Shown piece after piece: positions 36,146 through 44,889 of a DNA stretch of 64,000 bases (the first letter of the stretch is position 1; every line of letters begins with the position of its first letter). Below the pieces are notes generated by a model that worked only from the letters and a program-made list of their open reading frames with translations, did not search any database and had not been told where the DNA came from. The position numbers and the translations under genes were made by a program. Origin of the DNA: JBBWZH01 sp035544115 (lineage in GTDB: Bacteria; Actinomycetota; Actinomycetes; Mycobacteriales; CADCTP01); assembly GCA_963714145.1 (NCBI GenBank), contig OY970235.1, positions 7,192,001-7,256,000 on the forward strand, read 5' to 3'.

Positions 36146-36486
36146 TGCTCACTCCTGTGGACGGCGGCCTGCGGAGACTCCGGCGGCCGAGGATCACCGC
36201 AACGTAGGTCGTATGATGTCTGATGTCAATCATCAGAGGTCTGGACCCTCAGGGAGGCGAAGTCGGCGCTTGCCAGCGGTGCGGGCGCCGACCTGACACC
36301 TGGCGGAGCCGAGGCTCGCCAGCACGCCCGCGCTGCCGGCGCCGGGCGTCGAGCCCACGCTAACTTCGCGGGCGCCCTTGGCACCCGCGAGCTGGGACGA
36401 ACCGGGCGAGCCACGTTCTCGTCGCGCGTGTCACCGCGGCCGGCGGGTTGGACGTGCTCGACGGCCCGGTCGCGACGTGGCGGGCG
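36146..36486. other. Promoter region of the sugar importer operon
   Basis: This holds the presumed promoter and operator for the minus-strand importer genes and no gene. The operator candidate at 36210-36235 is its only clear signal; the remaining sequence up to the regulator's 3' end shows nothing recognisable. Confidence 0.5.
36210..36235. promoter_or_regulatory. Candidate FadR-type operator before the sugar importer
   Basis: CGTATGA-N6-ATGTC (36210-36227) overlaps TGATG-N5-CATCA (36221-36235). The first pattern recurs as CGTATGA-N6-ATGTC on the other strand at 37471-37488. The GT-N3-A core resembles the GT-N3-AC half-site of FadR-subfamily regulators. It lies 65-90 bases upstream of the binding-protein start. 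Confidence 0.45.
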
Positions 36487-37227
36487 TCAGTGTGCGGATC
36501 GCCGTGGCGGGCGACGCTGCCGCCAGGACGTCGCGATGTGGTCGGCCATCAGGGAAGCCGCCGCGTCGCCGTCCTTGGCCTCGATCGCCTGGAGCACCGC
36601 GAGGTGCTGTCGGTTGGACTGCTGGCGGTGCGCCAGGGTGGAATGGCCGACGTAGCGCGGGCTGTGCCGGGCCTCGGCATGCACCGTATGCACGATCGCC
36701 CGCCCGAGCTGGTTCCCGGATGCGAGCATGATCCGCTCGTGGAAGGCGACGTCGACCTCGTTGAGCACTTCCGGCTCCCGAACGGCTGCCTCGAGTTGGG
36801 TCATGAGGCCGCGCAGGTCGGCCAGATCGGCCGGTCTGGCCCTCCGCGCCGCCTCCCGGGCCAGGCTCGACTCGAGGGAGGAACGCACCAGGATGAGCTG
36901 GTCGAGGATGTCGTACCGCTCGTCCTGACGCACGATCGCGGCCAGCACATCGGGGTCGAGCAGGTTCCACGACTCCTGCGCGCATACCTGTGTGCCGATC
37001 CCCTGCCGGGCTCTGACCAGGCCCTTCGCCTCCAGGGACTTGATCGCCTCGCGCAGCACGGTGCGACTGACCGCGTAGGCCGCACAGAGCGCGGTCTCAA
37101 CAGGCAGGAGCTGATCAGGCCCGATGCTCCCGGCCACGATCAGGTCCGTGAGGTGTTGGATGACGGCCTCGGCCCGGCGGCCCGGCCGTTGCGGAAGGTC
37201 GGGCGCGGGAAACGCGAAAGCGCTCAT
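36487..37227 (-). CDS. GntR-family regulator, FadR subfamily (FCD domain)
   Basis: This 246-residue regulator has an N-terminal winged helix (LPVETALCAAYAVSRTVLRE, AIKSLEAKGLVRARQGIGT) and a C-terminal all-helical FCD ligand-binding domain. That domain carries the metal/ligand pattern D-x-x-x-x-x-H in VDVAFHERI and further His residues (ADHIATSW). FadR-subfamily members usually respond to acid sugars or organic acids. The adjacent importer and enolase-family enzyme fit that class. It precedes the importer operon on the same strand, separated by a 341-base promoter region. Confidence 0.92.
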   Translation of the reverse strand: MSAFAFPAPDLPQRPGRRAEAVIQHLTDLIVAGSIGPDQLLPVETALCAAYAVSRTVLREAIKSLEAKGLVRARQGIGTQVCAQESWNLLDPDVLAAIVRQDERYDILDQLILVRSSLESSLAREAARRARPADLADLRGLMTQLEAAVREPEVLNEVDVAFHERIMLASGNQLGRAIVHTVHAEARHSPRYVGHSTLAHRQQSNRQHLAVLQAIEAKDGDAAASLMADHIATSWRQRRPPRRSAH

Positions 37228-37537
37228 CGGTTACCTCCAGGCAGGCGCGGGCACCACGCAGGGCGCGGGCCCACGATCTTGGCGAACGTCGCTCCCGCCC
37301 ATTCATCATACGTAGCAAGAGAGATCGCTTCGCGGCGGCGCGGCCGCGGGAGCGCGACCTGGCAGACTCCCGCGGGTCCAGACCGGCCATCGCCGTCGAG
37401 CGCCCGTAGGCCGTCGAGGCCGTCCTGGCGATCCACCTCCTTCGCGTTCTGGTGGCCACCGGTCACGATCGACATAGCATGTCATACGAATTATGTTCGG
37501 CTACCTCCGGAGGAACGTCGCCGGATCCCGGCCGGCA
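37228..37537. other. Regulator promoter region with GTATGA(C/T) sites
   Basis: Two CGTATGA sequences on the minus strand lie here: CGTATGAT at 37305-37312 and CGTATGAC at 37481-37488. The second sits within CGTATGA-N6-ATGTC (37471-37488), matching the pattern upstream of the importer. They are candidate autoregulatory sites for the FadR-type regulator. No gene was seen in this gap. Confidence 0.4.
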
Positions 37538-38935
37538 CTACCCGGTGAACTGCCAGAAGTTCACGTTGAACAGGAAGCCGCTGCCGCCGGTGAACGTGAG
37601 GTAGAGATCGTGCGTTCCGGTCGCACCGCTCACCGGGCAGGAGACCGTGGTCCAGGTCTGCCAGCCACCTGTTCCTGGGACGCCGCAGACGCCGACACGC
37701 GTGCCCGTAGGGCTGTCGAGGTGTAGTTCGATGCTGCCGCCGGCGGTGGCCGATGCGACCCGTGCGCTGAACGACCGGGCGCCGGCACCGAAGGCGGCTC
37801 CCTTGACCTTGATCCAGTCCCGGTTCTCGATCCACCCGACGTTCATTCCGCCTTCGCTCGACGGCTGCGTCTCGACGCCGGACTCGACGGCGATCGTTTC
37901 CGCCTCCTGGCGGACGTACGGATTCAGCGTGCCGGCCTGGGGTGCGCCGTTGGTTGTCATGTTGATGGCCGGGAAGGTTCCGTCCGCGTTGTAGGAGAAC
38001 TTCTCGACCGCGACCGAACGGGTGAAGCCGCCACCGCCGGGCAGCGCGCCGTTGTGGTAGAAGAAGTACGAGTTGCCCTTGAAGTCGACGACCCCGGGGT
38101 GGTTGGTGAAGCTGCCGCCCTGCCTGGGCATGATGGTGCCCCGGAAGGTCCACGGCCCGGTCGGGGTGGGTGCCGTGGAGTAGGCGATGAACTCCTGGCA
38201 GCACTCCGCGGCGAATACGTTGTAGTAGAGGCCGTTGCGCTTGTAGACCCACGGCCCCTCCTCGAACAGGGTGGGGCGGCTGGTGTTGCCGGCGCGGGTG
38301 CCGTAGCCGGCCGTGGTGAGCGGGATCTGGGCCGGGCTGCCCGAGAACGAGATCATGTCCGGGTTGAGCCTGACGAACCACAGGTGCGGGTTGCCCCAGT
38401 AGAGGTACGCCTGCCCGTCGTCGTCGATGAACACGGTCGGGTCGAACTCACCGTTCTCCACCAGCGGGTGCCCGATCGCGTCCACGAAGGGGCCGGTGGG
38501 GCTGGTGGACACGCCCACGCCGATGGCCATCCGCCCGGTCGCCGCGTCCGTCATCGGCACGTACCAGTAGTACTTGCCGTTCCGGAAGACCGCCTGCCCG
38601 GCCCAGGCGTTCGTGCTCGCCCAACGGAAGGTGGCCAGGCTCATCGGGGAACCGTGGTCGGTCCAGTTGACCATGTCGTCGGAGGACCAGACCCGCCATT
38701 CCTTCATCGTGAAATTCGTCGAGCCGTCTTCGTCGTGGCCGGTGTAGAGGTACACCCGGCCGTTGACCACCAGGGGCGCCGGATCGGCGGTGTAGATCGT
38801 CTGGACGATCGGATTGTCGGCCCTGGCCGGCACCGAGAGCACGGTCGCGAACACCGTCGCGACGCAGAGCACTGCGGCGATCCAGACCGCCTTCCTGGCC
38901 CGGGCCCGCCGCCCTGCTGCGAATACGGATCTCAC
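37538..38935 (-). CDS. Secreted GH43 glycosidase with CBM6
   Basis: This 465-residue secreted enzyme has a basic N-terminus, hydrophobic core (AVWIAAVLCVATVFATVL) and an ARA cleavage site. The GH43 propeller starts at IYTADPAPLV (catalytic Asp in ADPAP) and has ENGEFDPTVFIDDDGQAYL with the second Asp. The acid Glu is likely in TLFEEGPWVY. From about residue 340 a CBM6 follows (RQEAETIA, GWIENRDWIKVKG, TGTHDLYLTFTGG). It is the last gene of the six-gene secreted operon and the only one with CBM6 instead of CBM13. Arabinan or xylan side chains are likely substrates. Confidence 0.92.
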   Translation of the reverse strand: MRSVFAAGRRARARKAVWIAAVLCVATVFATVLSVPARADNPIVQTIYTADPAPLVVNGRVYLYTGHDEDGSTNFTMKEWRVWSSDDMVNWTDHGSPMSLATFRWASTNAWAGQAVFRNGKYYWYVPMTDAATGRMAIGVGVSTSPTGPFVDAIGHPLVENGEFDPTVFIDDDGQAYLYWGNPHLWFVRLNPDMISFSGSPAQIPLTTAGYGTRAGNTSRPTLFEEGPWVYKRNGLYYNVFAAECCQEFIAYSTAPTPTGPWTFRGTIMPRQGGSFTNHPGVVDFKGNSYFFYHNGALPGGGGFTRSVAVEKFSYNADGTFPAINMTTNGAPQAGTLNPYVRQEAETIAVESGVETQPSSEGGMNVGWIENRDWIKVKGAAFGAGARSFSARVASATAGGSIELHLDSPTGTRVGVCGVPGTGGWQTWTTVSCPVSGATGTHDLYLTFTGGSGFLFNVNFWQFTG

Positions 38936-38962
38936 TGCTACCTCCGGTCGGGCTCACGAGCG

Positions 38963-40436
38963 TCAGGCGAGCGTCCACTGCTGGTTGGACTGGCCGGTGC
39001 AGGTCCAGAGCTGGACCTTGGTGCCGTTGGCGGTGCCGGCGCCGGAGACGTCCAGGCATAGTCCGGACGGGACGCCGGTCACCGTGCCGTTGGCGTTGAA
39101 CCGCCACTGCTGGTTGGGTTGCCCGTTGCAGGCCCAGATGATCACTGGCGTGCCGTTGCCGGTGCCCTGACCCGAGGCGTCCAGGCAACGCTGGGTGCTT
39201 CCGCTGTAGACGGTCAGCTCGCCGGCCGCGGTCCGGGTCCAGGTCTGGTTCGCCGCGGTGTGGCAGTCCCAGATCTGCGCCTGGGTGCCCGCCACGGTCG
39301 AGGAGTTCGGCACGTCCAGGCACCTGCCTGCGCCGACCGCGTGCAGCGCCCCGGTCGTCGCGGCCCCACCACCGCCGCCGTAGCCGGCGGCGACGATGTT
39401 GGCCTGCACCGCGTTCTCGGTGGCGTCGGACGGGTAGCCGGCGACCATGGCGCCCTCGTAGAAGGTGCCCGCGCTGAGGTTGGCGCCGCCGCCGGGCTTG
39501 CAGCAGTCACCGCCGCTGCCGAGGACGATCGCGCCCTGCTTGCGCATCGGGCTGTATCCGGGGGGCAGCGCGCCGTCCCAGAGCGGTGGTCAGGCTGCCG
39601 GACTGGGCGTTGCTGCCCTTGATCGCGAACCGCGACGTCCCGTTGTTCTTCAGCGTCGCGGTGACGAACCGGCTGGTGAACGCCCGCTGGTTGGGGTTCC
39701 AGGTCTGGCTGCCGCCGGAGTAGAGCCCGAACTCCAGGTCGGCCTGCACCCACGGGCCGGTGCCGGAGCAGCCGCCGAACCAGCACTGGGTGCCGAAGTT
39801 GATGGCGTCCATCGCGCCGGCGCCGTCGGCCGTTCTGGTCGTCTCGCTGTTGCCGTAGTCGAAGCAGCAGCCGCCGTTGACGTGCGTGCCGCTGGTCACC
39901 ATGTACATGCCCTCGGGCGCGCTGCCGGTCGGCACGCCGGTGAGGTGGCCGTCGCGCCAGTAGCTGTTGCCCGGGTTGATGAACAGCGAGTACGCCTTGC
40001 TGCCGCCGACCGTCAGCGACTCGGTCGTCGCGCTCGCCGGGCGGCTCTGGGTGGAGCCGGGGACGACGCTCGACCCCTGGTACCACAGGTCGTTGCCGCG
40101 CCCGGACTGGTCGTAGACCACCGTGATGACGCACGTGGTGCCGGCGCAGAACGAGTCCTGCGCCGCCGCGTTGGCGACGCCGCCCGCGGTCAGCACGCCG
40201 ATGTCCCTGGTCGCGTTGTCCGACGAACGCCGGACCTGGTACAGGTTCCCGCTGTACGAGCCGAACAGCGCGCGCATCGTGCTGTGCGCGGCCACGCACG
40301 GCGTGCCGCCGGCGGCGTAGATGTCGCACGGTCCGGTGCCGGCCGCCGAGGCCGGCGGCGTCCCCGTCACCGTCATCGCCAGCACGGTGGCGCCGGCCGC
40401 GGCGGCCGCCACGACCCGGTGGAGTCGGGTTCGCAT
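38963..40436 (-). pseudogene. GH54 alpha-L-arabinofuranosidase (AbfB-like) with CBM13, frameshifted
   Basis: The start ATG 40436 has a strong GGAGGGG site; ATG 40454 is also in frame. A signal peptide (TRLHRVVAAAAAGATVLA) precedes the GH54 domain: CDIYAAGGTPCVAAHSTMRA, VVYDQSGRGNDLWYQG and the likely nucleophile Glu in QADLEFGLYS. One extra base at about 39584 (after SGSLTT) shifts the frame. The domain continues with VLGSGGDCCKPGGG (acid Asp) and SAGTFYEGAMVAGYPSD, then a CBM13 lectin domain with three QW-type repeats. Unless the shift is a sequencing error or is bypassed, the product lacks its acid catalyst and lectin. Confidence 0.82.
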
Positions 40437-40450
40437 CGTGTCCCCTCCGG

Positions 40451-42862
40451 TCATGCCAGTGCCCACTGCTGGTTGCTGCCGCCGTTGCAGGTCCACAGTT
40501 CGACCTTGGTGCCGTTCGCGGTGCCGGCGCCGGTGACGTCGAGGCAGAGTCCGGACTGGACGCCGGTGATCGTGCCGTTGGTGTTGAACCGCCACTGCTG
40601 GCTGGCCGCGCCGCCGCAGGTCCCGATCACGACCTGGGTGCCGGCCGCGGTCCCGCTGTTCAGCGCGTCCAGGCACCGCAGGTTCGCGCCGCTGTAGACG
40701 GTCAGCGCGCCGGCGGCGGTGCGCGTCCAGACCTGGTTCGTCCCGCCGTTGCAGTCCCAGATCTGCAGCTGGGTCCCCACCGTGGTGGTGGCACCGTTCA
40801 CGTCCAGGCACCTGCCGGCACCGGCCGCGTGCACCAGCCCGGTGTTGCCGGTGGCGGGCCCCGCGGCGATGGACAGGTTGTCGAACTGGGCGGTCTCACC
40901 GACGCTGGTGCCGTAGCCGATCTGGCCGTTGCCGTAGGTGAAGTCGTTCGCCGTGCCGACGGTGCTGCCGTCGATCCGGGCGGTGATCGTCCCGCCGGCG
41001 AAGGCGAGCGCGAGGGTGTGCCAGCGTCCGGTGCCGAGGGCGGCGACGGTACCGCTGGCCAGCGTGGTGACCGCGGCGGCGTTCTGCCGCCGGATCGACC
41101 AGGCCCCGCCGTCGCTGACCCGCAGCCGGTAGGCGTTCAACCCGGCGGGTCCGCCGGCGTTGCCCTGCGCGGTGGCGCGGCCGATCAGGTCGGCGGTGCC
41201 GCGCTGCTCCAGCAGCACGTCGGAGGAGACGGTGTAGCTGATCCAGGTGAGGTCGCCGAGCAGGGCGTAGGGATCGGACAGGCCGTTCCAGAGGATCGGG
41301 TTCTGCGGCGCCATCTGCCGCACGCACTGGCCGGTGTGGCCGCCGCCGCAGCCGACGACCTCGAACGACCCCTGCATGTCCATCAGGTACCTGGCCTCGG
41401 TGCCGGTGGCGTCGCCGTCGAAGGAGTCGGCGTACGGCAGGGGGAAGCTGCGGCGTGCCGGGCCGGTCACGGTGCCCCTGCCGGCGCCGGTGGTGGTCGA
41501 GACGGTGTAGAGGAATCCCGGTTGGACGGTCAGCGAGTAGCTGCCGCCGCTCGGGGTGATGTCAGCGGCGCGTACGAATGCGTCGGCGGGGTTGTTCGAG
41601 CGGAGGTTGGTCGCCCAGACGTGCACGGTGCCGGTGGACAGCCCGCCGGCCACGGTGAACGTCAGCCGCTGCGCGGCCCCGGCGTCGACCGTCTCGATGA
41701 CCGTGGAGTAGTCGCGGTTGTTCGGGGACTTGAGCGACACGAAGCTGCCCTGGGTGCGGCTCCCGTTCAGGTAGCCGCTGGAGGCGTCCAGGTACTGCCA
41801 GCCCGGCGCGGTGAACTGGCTGGTGTGCGCGAGCACCCAGGCGTTCTTGCCGATGGAGTAGAAGCCCGACCAGGGCTCCGGAGCGAGCGCGACACCCATG
41901 GTGGGGAAGGGGATGTTCGGGGTGACCGCGGCGACGATCGGCCAGTTGATGTAGGCGGTCATCTTGCCGTCGAGGTACATGCGGTTGATGCCGCGGGCCA
42001 GCGCCTGCCCGCCGTCGTTGAAGTCGTCGGACCCGCCTTCACTGGTCCACAGGGTCTTGCCGGAGGCCAGCGCGTTGTTCGTGGCGGGGCAGCTGGTCTG
42101 CGCGCTGCGGTAGCCGCACGGGTAGTGCGAACCGATGATCGACACGGCGGTGGCGAACGCCGGGTCCCGGACCACGTCGTCGGCGACGCCCCACCCGGGC
42201 AGCTCGTCCGCGGCGACGAGCTTGATGCTGCTGAAACCGTGCGAGTTCAGCGCCGCGCGGTAGTTCTCGTACCAGCTGACGTCGTGCGGCTTCTCGTTGC
42301 GGCCGCCCAGGTAGTCGATGGTCAGCCCATGCTGGGCCGCGCAGCCCAGCCACGCCAGCACGTAGTTGATCGAGTCGGTGCTGATCCAGTTGCCGTTGCC
42401 GATCCATCCCGGCGCGCCCCAGGCCAGGCCGTACAGCTTGATACCGGGGTTGCGTGCCTTGGCCTGCTCGGCGAGCCACCACTCGTAGCCGCGGTTGCAG
42501 TTGAGGTCGGTGCGGGTGTGCTGGTGGCTGGGCTCGGCACCGCTGGTGGAGTTCGTGTCGCCGCCGATCTCCAGCTTGAGGATCTGCACCGCCGCGCCGA
42601 AGCCGGGTTTGAACAGGTAGTCCAGGATCTGGCTGCGCTGCGGTTCGGGATAGTCGATCAGCAGCCGGCTGTTGCCGCCGCCACCGCTGATCGCGCCCAC
42701 TCCGTCGAACGTTCGGCCACCGCTGGCGCCGTTGATCGTGATCGACGCGTCGGCGTGCGCCGGGGTGAGGCTGACCAGCGCGGCGGCCGCGGCCAGCACG
42801 AGGCCGGCGAACAGTGCGAGGGCCCGCCGCGGCCGCCGGGCGGCGAGGGTGGGACCGTCCAT
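40451..42862 (-). CDS. Secreted GH59 beta-galactosidase (galactocerebrosidase family) with CBM13
   Basis: This 803-residue protein starts with an Arg-rich signal peptide (RRALALFAGLVLAAAAALV). The GH59 barrel shows FDGVGAISGGGGNSRLL, LKLEIGGDTNSTSGAEPS, the acid/base Glu in GGRNEKPHD and the nucleophile Glu in LWTSEGGSD. A central beta-sandwich and a LamG-like domain follow, and the last 135 residues are a CBM13 trefoil (CLDVNGATT, CLDVTGAGT). Family members cleave terminal beta-galactose; bacterial ones probably act on plant galactans. It is a diverged paralogue of the gene at 44890. Confidence 0.92.
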   Translation of the reverse strand: MDGPTLAARRPRRALALFAGLVLAAAAALVSLTPAHADASITINGASGGRTFDGVGAISGGGGNSRLLIDYPEPQRSQILDYLFKPGFGAAVQILKLEIGGDTNSTSGAEPSHQHTRTDLNCNRGYEWWLAEQAKARNPGIKLYGLAWGAPGWIGNGNWISTDSINYVLAWLGCAAQHGLTIDYLGGRNEKPHDVSWYENYRAALNSHGFSSIKLVAADELPGWGVADDVVRDPAFATAVSIIGSHYPCGYRSAQTSCPATNNALASGKTLWTSEGGSDDFNDGGQALARGINRMYLDGKMTAYINWPIVAAVTPNIPFPTMGVALAPEPWSGFYSIGKNAWVLAHTSQFTAPGWQYLDASSGYLNGSRTQGSFVSLKSPNNRDYSTVIETVDAGAAQRLTFTVAGGLSTGTVHVWATNLRSNNPADAFVRAADITPSGGSYSLTVQPGFLYTVSTTTGAGRGTVTGPARRSFPLPYADSFDGDATGTEARYLMDMQGSFEVVGCGGGHTGQCVRQMAPQNPILWNGLSDPYALLGDLTWISYTVSSDVLLEQRGTADLIGRATAQGNAGGPAGLNAYRLRVSDGGAWSIRRQNAAAVTTLASGTVAALGTGRWHTLALAFAGGTITARIDGSTVGTANDFTYGNGQIGYGTSVGETAQFDNLSIAAGPATGNTGLVHAAGAGRCLDVNGATTTVGTQLQIWDCNGGTNQVWTRTAAGALTVYSGANLRCLDALNSGTAAGTQVVIGTCGGAASQQWRFNTNGTITGVQSGLCLDVTGAGTANGTKVELWTCNGGSNQQWALA

Positions 42863-42887
42863 GTGAGGCTCCTTCGTCCGACCCGGG

Positions 42888-44871
42888 TCAGACCGCGGTG
42901 ATGGTCCAGTGGTTGTTGGGGCTGTTGTTGGGGGCCCACATGACGGTTGGCGCGCCCACGGTGTTCACGCCGGCGCTGTCCAGCGCGGTGCCGGTGCCGC
43001 GGTTGATGATCTGGAAGCGGCCGCCGCCGACGTCGTTGAGCCGCCACTGCTGGTTGTCGCCGCCGTTGTTGGGGGACTCCAGGGCGGCGGCACCGTTGGC
43101 GGCGTTGCCGAAGCTGTCGGCCAGCATGCCGTTGGTGCGGTTGACGATGCGGAACCATCCACCGCCGGCGTCGACCAGCTGCCACTGCAGGTTGGTGCTG
43201 CCGTCCCAGGTCCACTGCTTGAGCCGCGACCCGGCGGCGACGTTCCCGCCGCCGTCCAGCACGAGCCCGGTCGCACCGTTGGTGATCCGCGCCCAGCCGG
43301 TGGGGACCGAGCCCCCGCCGAGGGCGGGGATCTGGCCGGAGAAGGTCAGCTTGACCACGTAGGCGTTGGCGCCGAACGGCGGGTTGGACGAGGGCATCGT
43401 CAGGTGCAGCCCGGCGCCGTCCTGGGTCCGGTTGGTCAGGGTGACGGACTGGCCGGCGTTGGGGCCGAGCAGCTGGGCCGAGGCCAGCGTGCTGGGGTTG
43501 ATCCGGTTCGCGCCGAGCGTGGTGATGTGCAGCGTGCCGCCCGGCCAGCCGAGCACGGTCGCGTACAGCACGGTGTTGTCCTTGCTGCGGGTGAACCGGA
43601 TGTCCTGCGCGGTGCCCTCGCGCGGGTTCTGGAACGTGCCGCCACCCATCTGCGTGGGGCCTTCGCCGAAGGCCGCCCAGGCCCGGGTGGCGTAGATGGA
43701 CTCGCCGAACCGCCGCAGGTGGTCGCCGACGCCGAGCAGGAGCGCGCGCTGTGCGGTCGGGATCGTGCCGTCGGCCATCGGGGCGATGTTGAGCAGCATG
43801 TTGCCGTTCTTGCTGACCCGGTCGATCAGCGCGTGCAGCACCGCCTTCGCCGAGAACACGCTCGATGCCGGTGACGAAGCCCCAGGTGGACGGGGAGACG
43901 CTGTCGTCGGTCAGCCAGTACGGCGTCTGGATGCCGGCCGGGCCGCCGCGTTCGAAGTCGAACACCTCGCCGCGGTTGTCGAACCCGTCCTTGTAGGTCG
44001 CCACCACGTCCTTGTTCAGCGCGACCGCCCGGTTGTAGTAGTACGCCAGGAAGTTCAGCCGCTGCGCCTCGGTGACCTGGCCGAGGTTGAAGTCCTGCCA
44101 GACGATGTCGGGCTGGTAGCCGTCGATGACCTCCTTGAGCTTGTCGAACCACAGCTGGTTCTGCGCGGTCGCGCCGAGTTGGCCGTACAGCTTGCGCAGG
44201 CTCGGATCGGACTGCGCCGGCACGTGGTCGTAGTACCCGGTGAAGTTGTACGCGTGGTGCAGCGCGGTCAGCAGCCGCAGGCCCTTGCCCCGGATCGCGT
44301 CGGCGTGCAGCCGCAGCAGGTCCAGCCGCGGCCCCCGGGCGACCGAGTTCCATTCGTTCACCGTGCTGTTCCACATCGAGAACCCGTCGTGGTGCTCCGC
44401 GACCGGTCCGGCGAACTTCGCACCGGCGTCGGCGAACAGCTGCGCCCACTCGTTCGGGTCGAAGTTGCCGCCGGCCGACCGCAGCTTCGGCGCGAACTGC
44501 ACGAAGTTCCCGGCCCGGTCCCGGCCGCCGTTGATGAAGGCGTGCGTCGGGAACGTCGACAGGTCGCCGTAGCTGGCGATGTGGTGCTGGTTCTCGGCCG
44601 ACCCGCTGATCCACATGTTGCGCGGGTACCACTCGCTGCCGAACGCGGGGACGCTCCACACGCCCCAGTGGAAGTAGATGCCGAACTTGGCGTCCTGGAA
44701 CCACTCCGCTGCCGGCGGATGCTGATCCACCGACGCCCAGCTCGCGGTGTAGCTGCTCGGCCCGGCGGTGGCCCAGGCGGTGCCGCCCCGCAGCACCCCG
44801 GTGGCGGCCGTGACGCCGGCGGCACCGGTCACGGCCAGGAACGTGCGACGAGTCAGCTCGGACGACGACAT
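42888..44871 (-). pseudogene. GH29 alpha-L-fucosidase with ricin-type lectin, frameshifted
   Basis: A Tat-type signal (ELTRRTFLAVTGAAG) opens the protein. The GH29 barrel follows with FGIYFHWGVWSVPAFGSEWY, AEHHDGFSMW and the likely nucleophile Asp in IVWQDFNLG. Near 43854-43860 seven bases stand where the family alignment wants six, after TGIE. The frame therefore shifts, and SAKAVLHALIDRVSKNGNML plus a lectin domain (TWDGSTNLQWQL, GDNQQWRL) continue to 42888 in the second frame. Without repair the product ends in unrelated sequence and lacks the C-terminal sandwich and lectin. Confidence 0.82.
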
Positions 44872-44889
44872 GACGAGTGCCCTCCTGTG

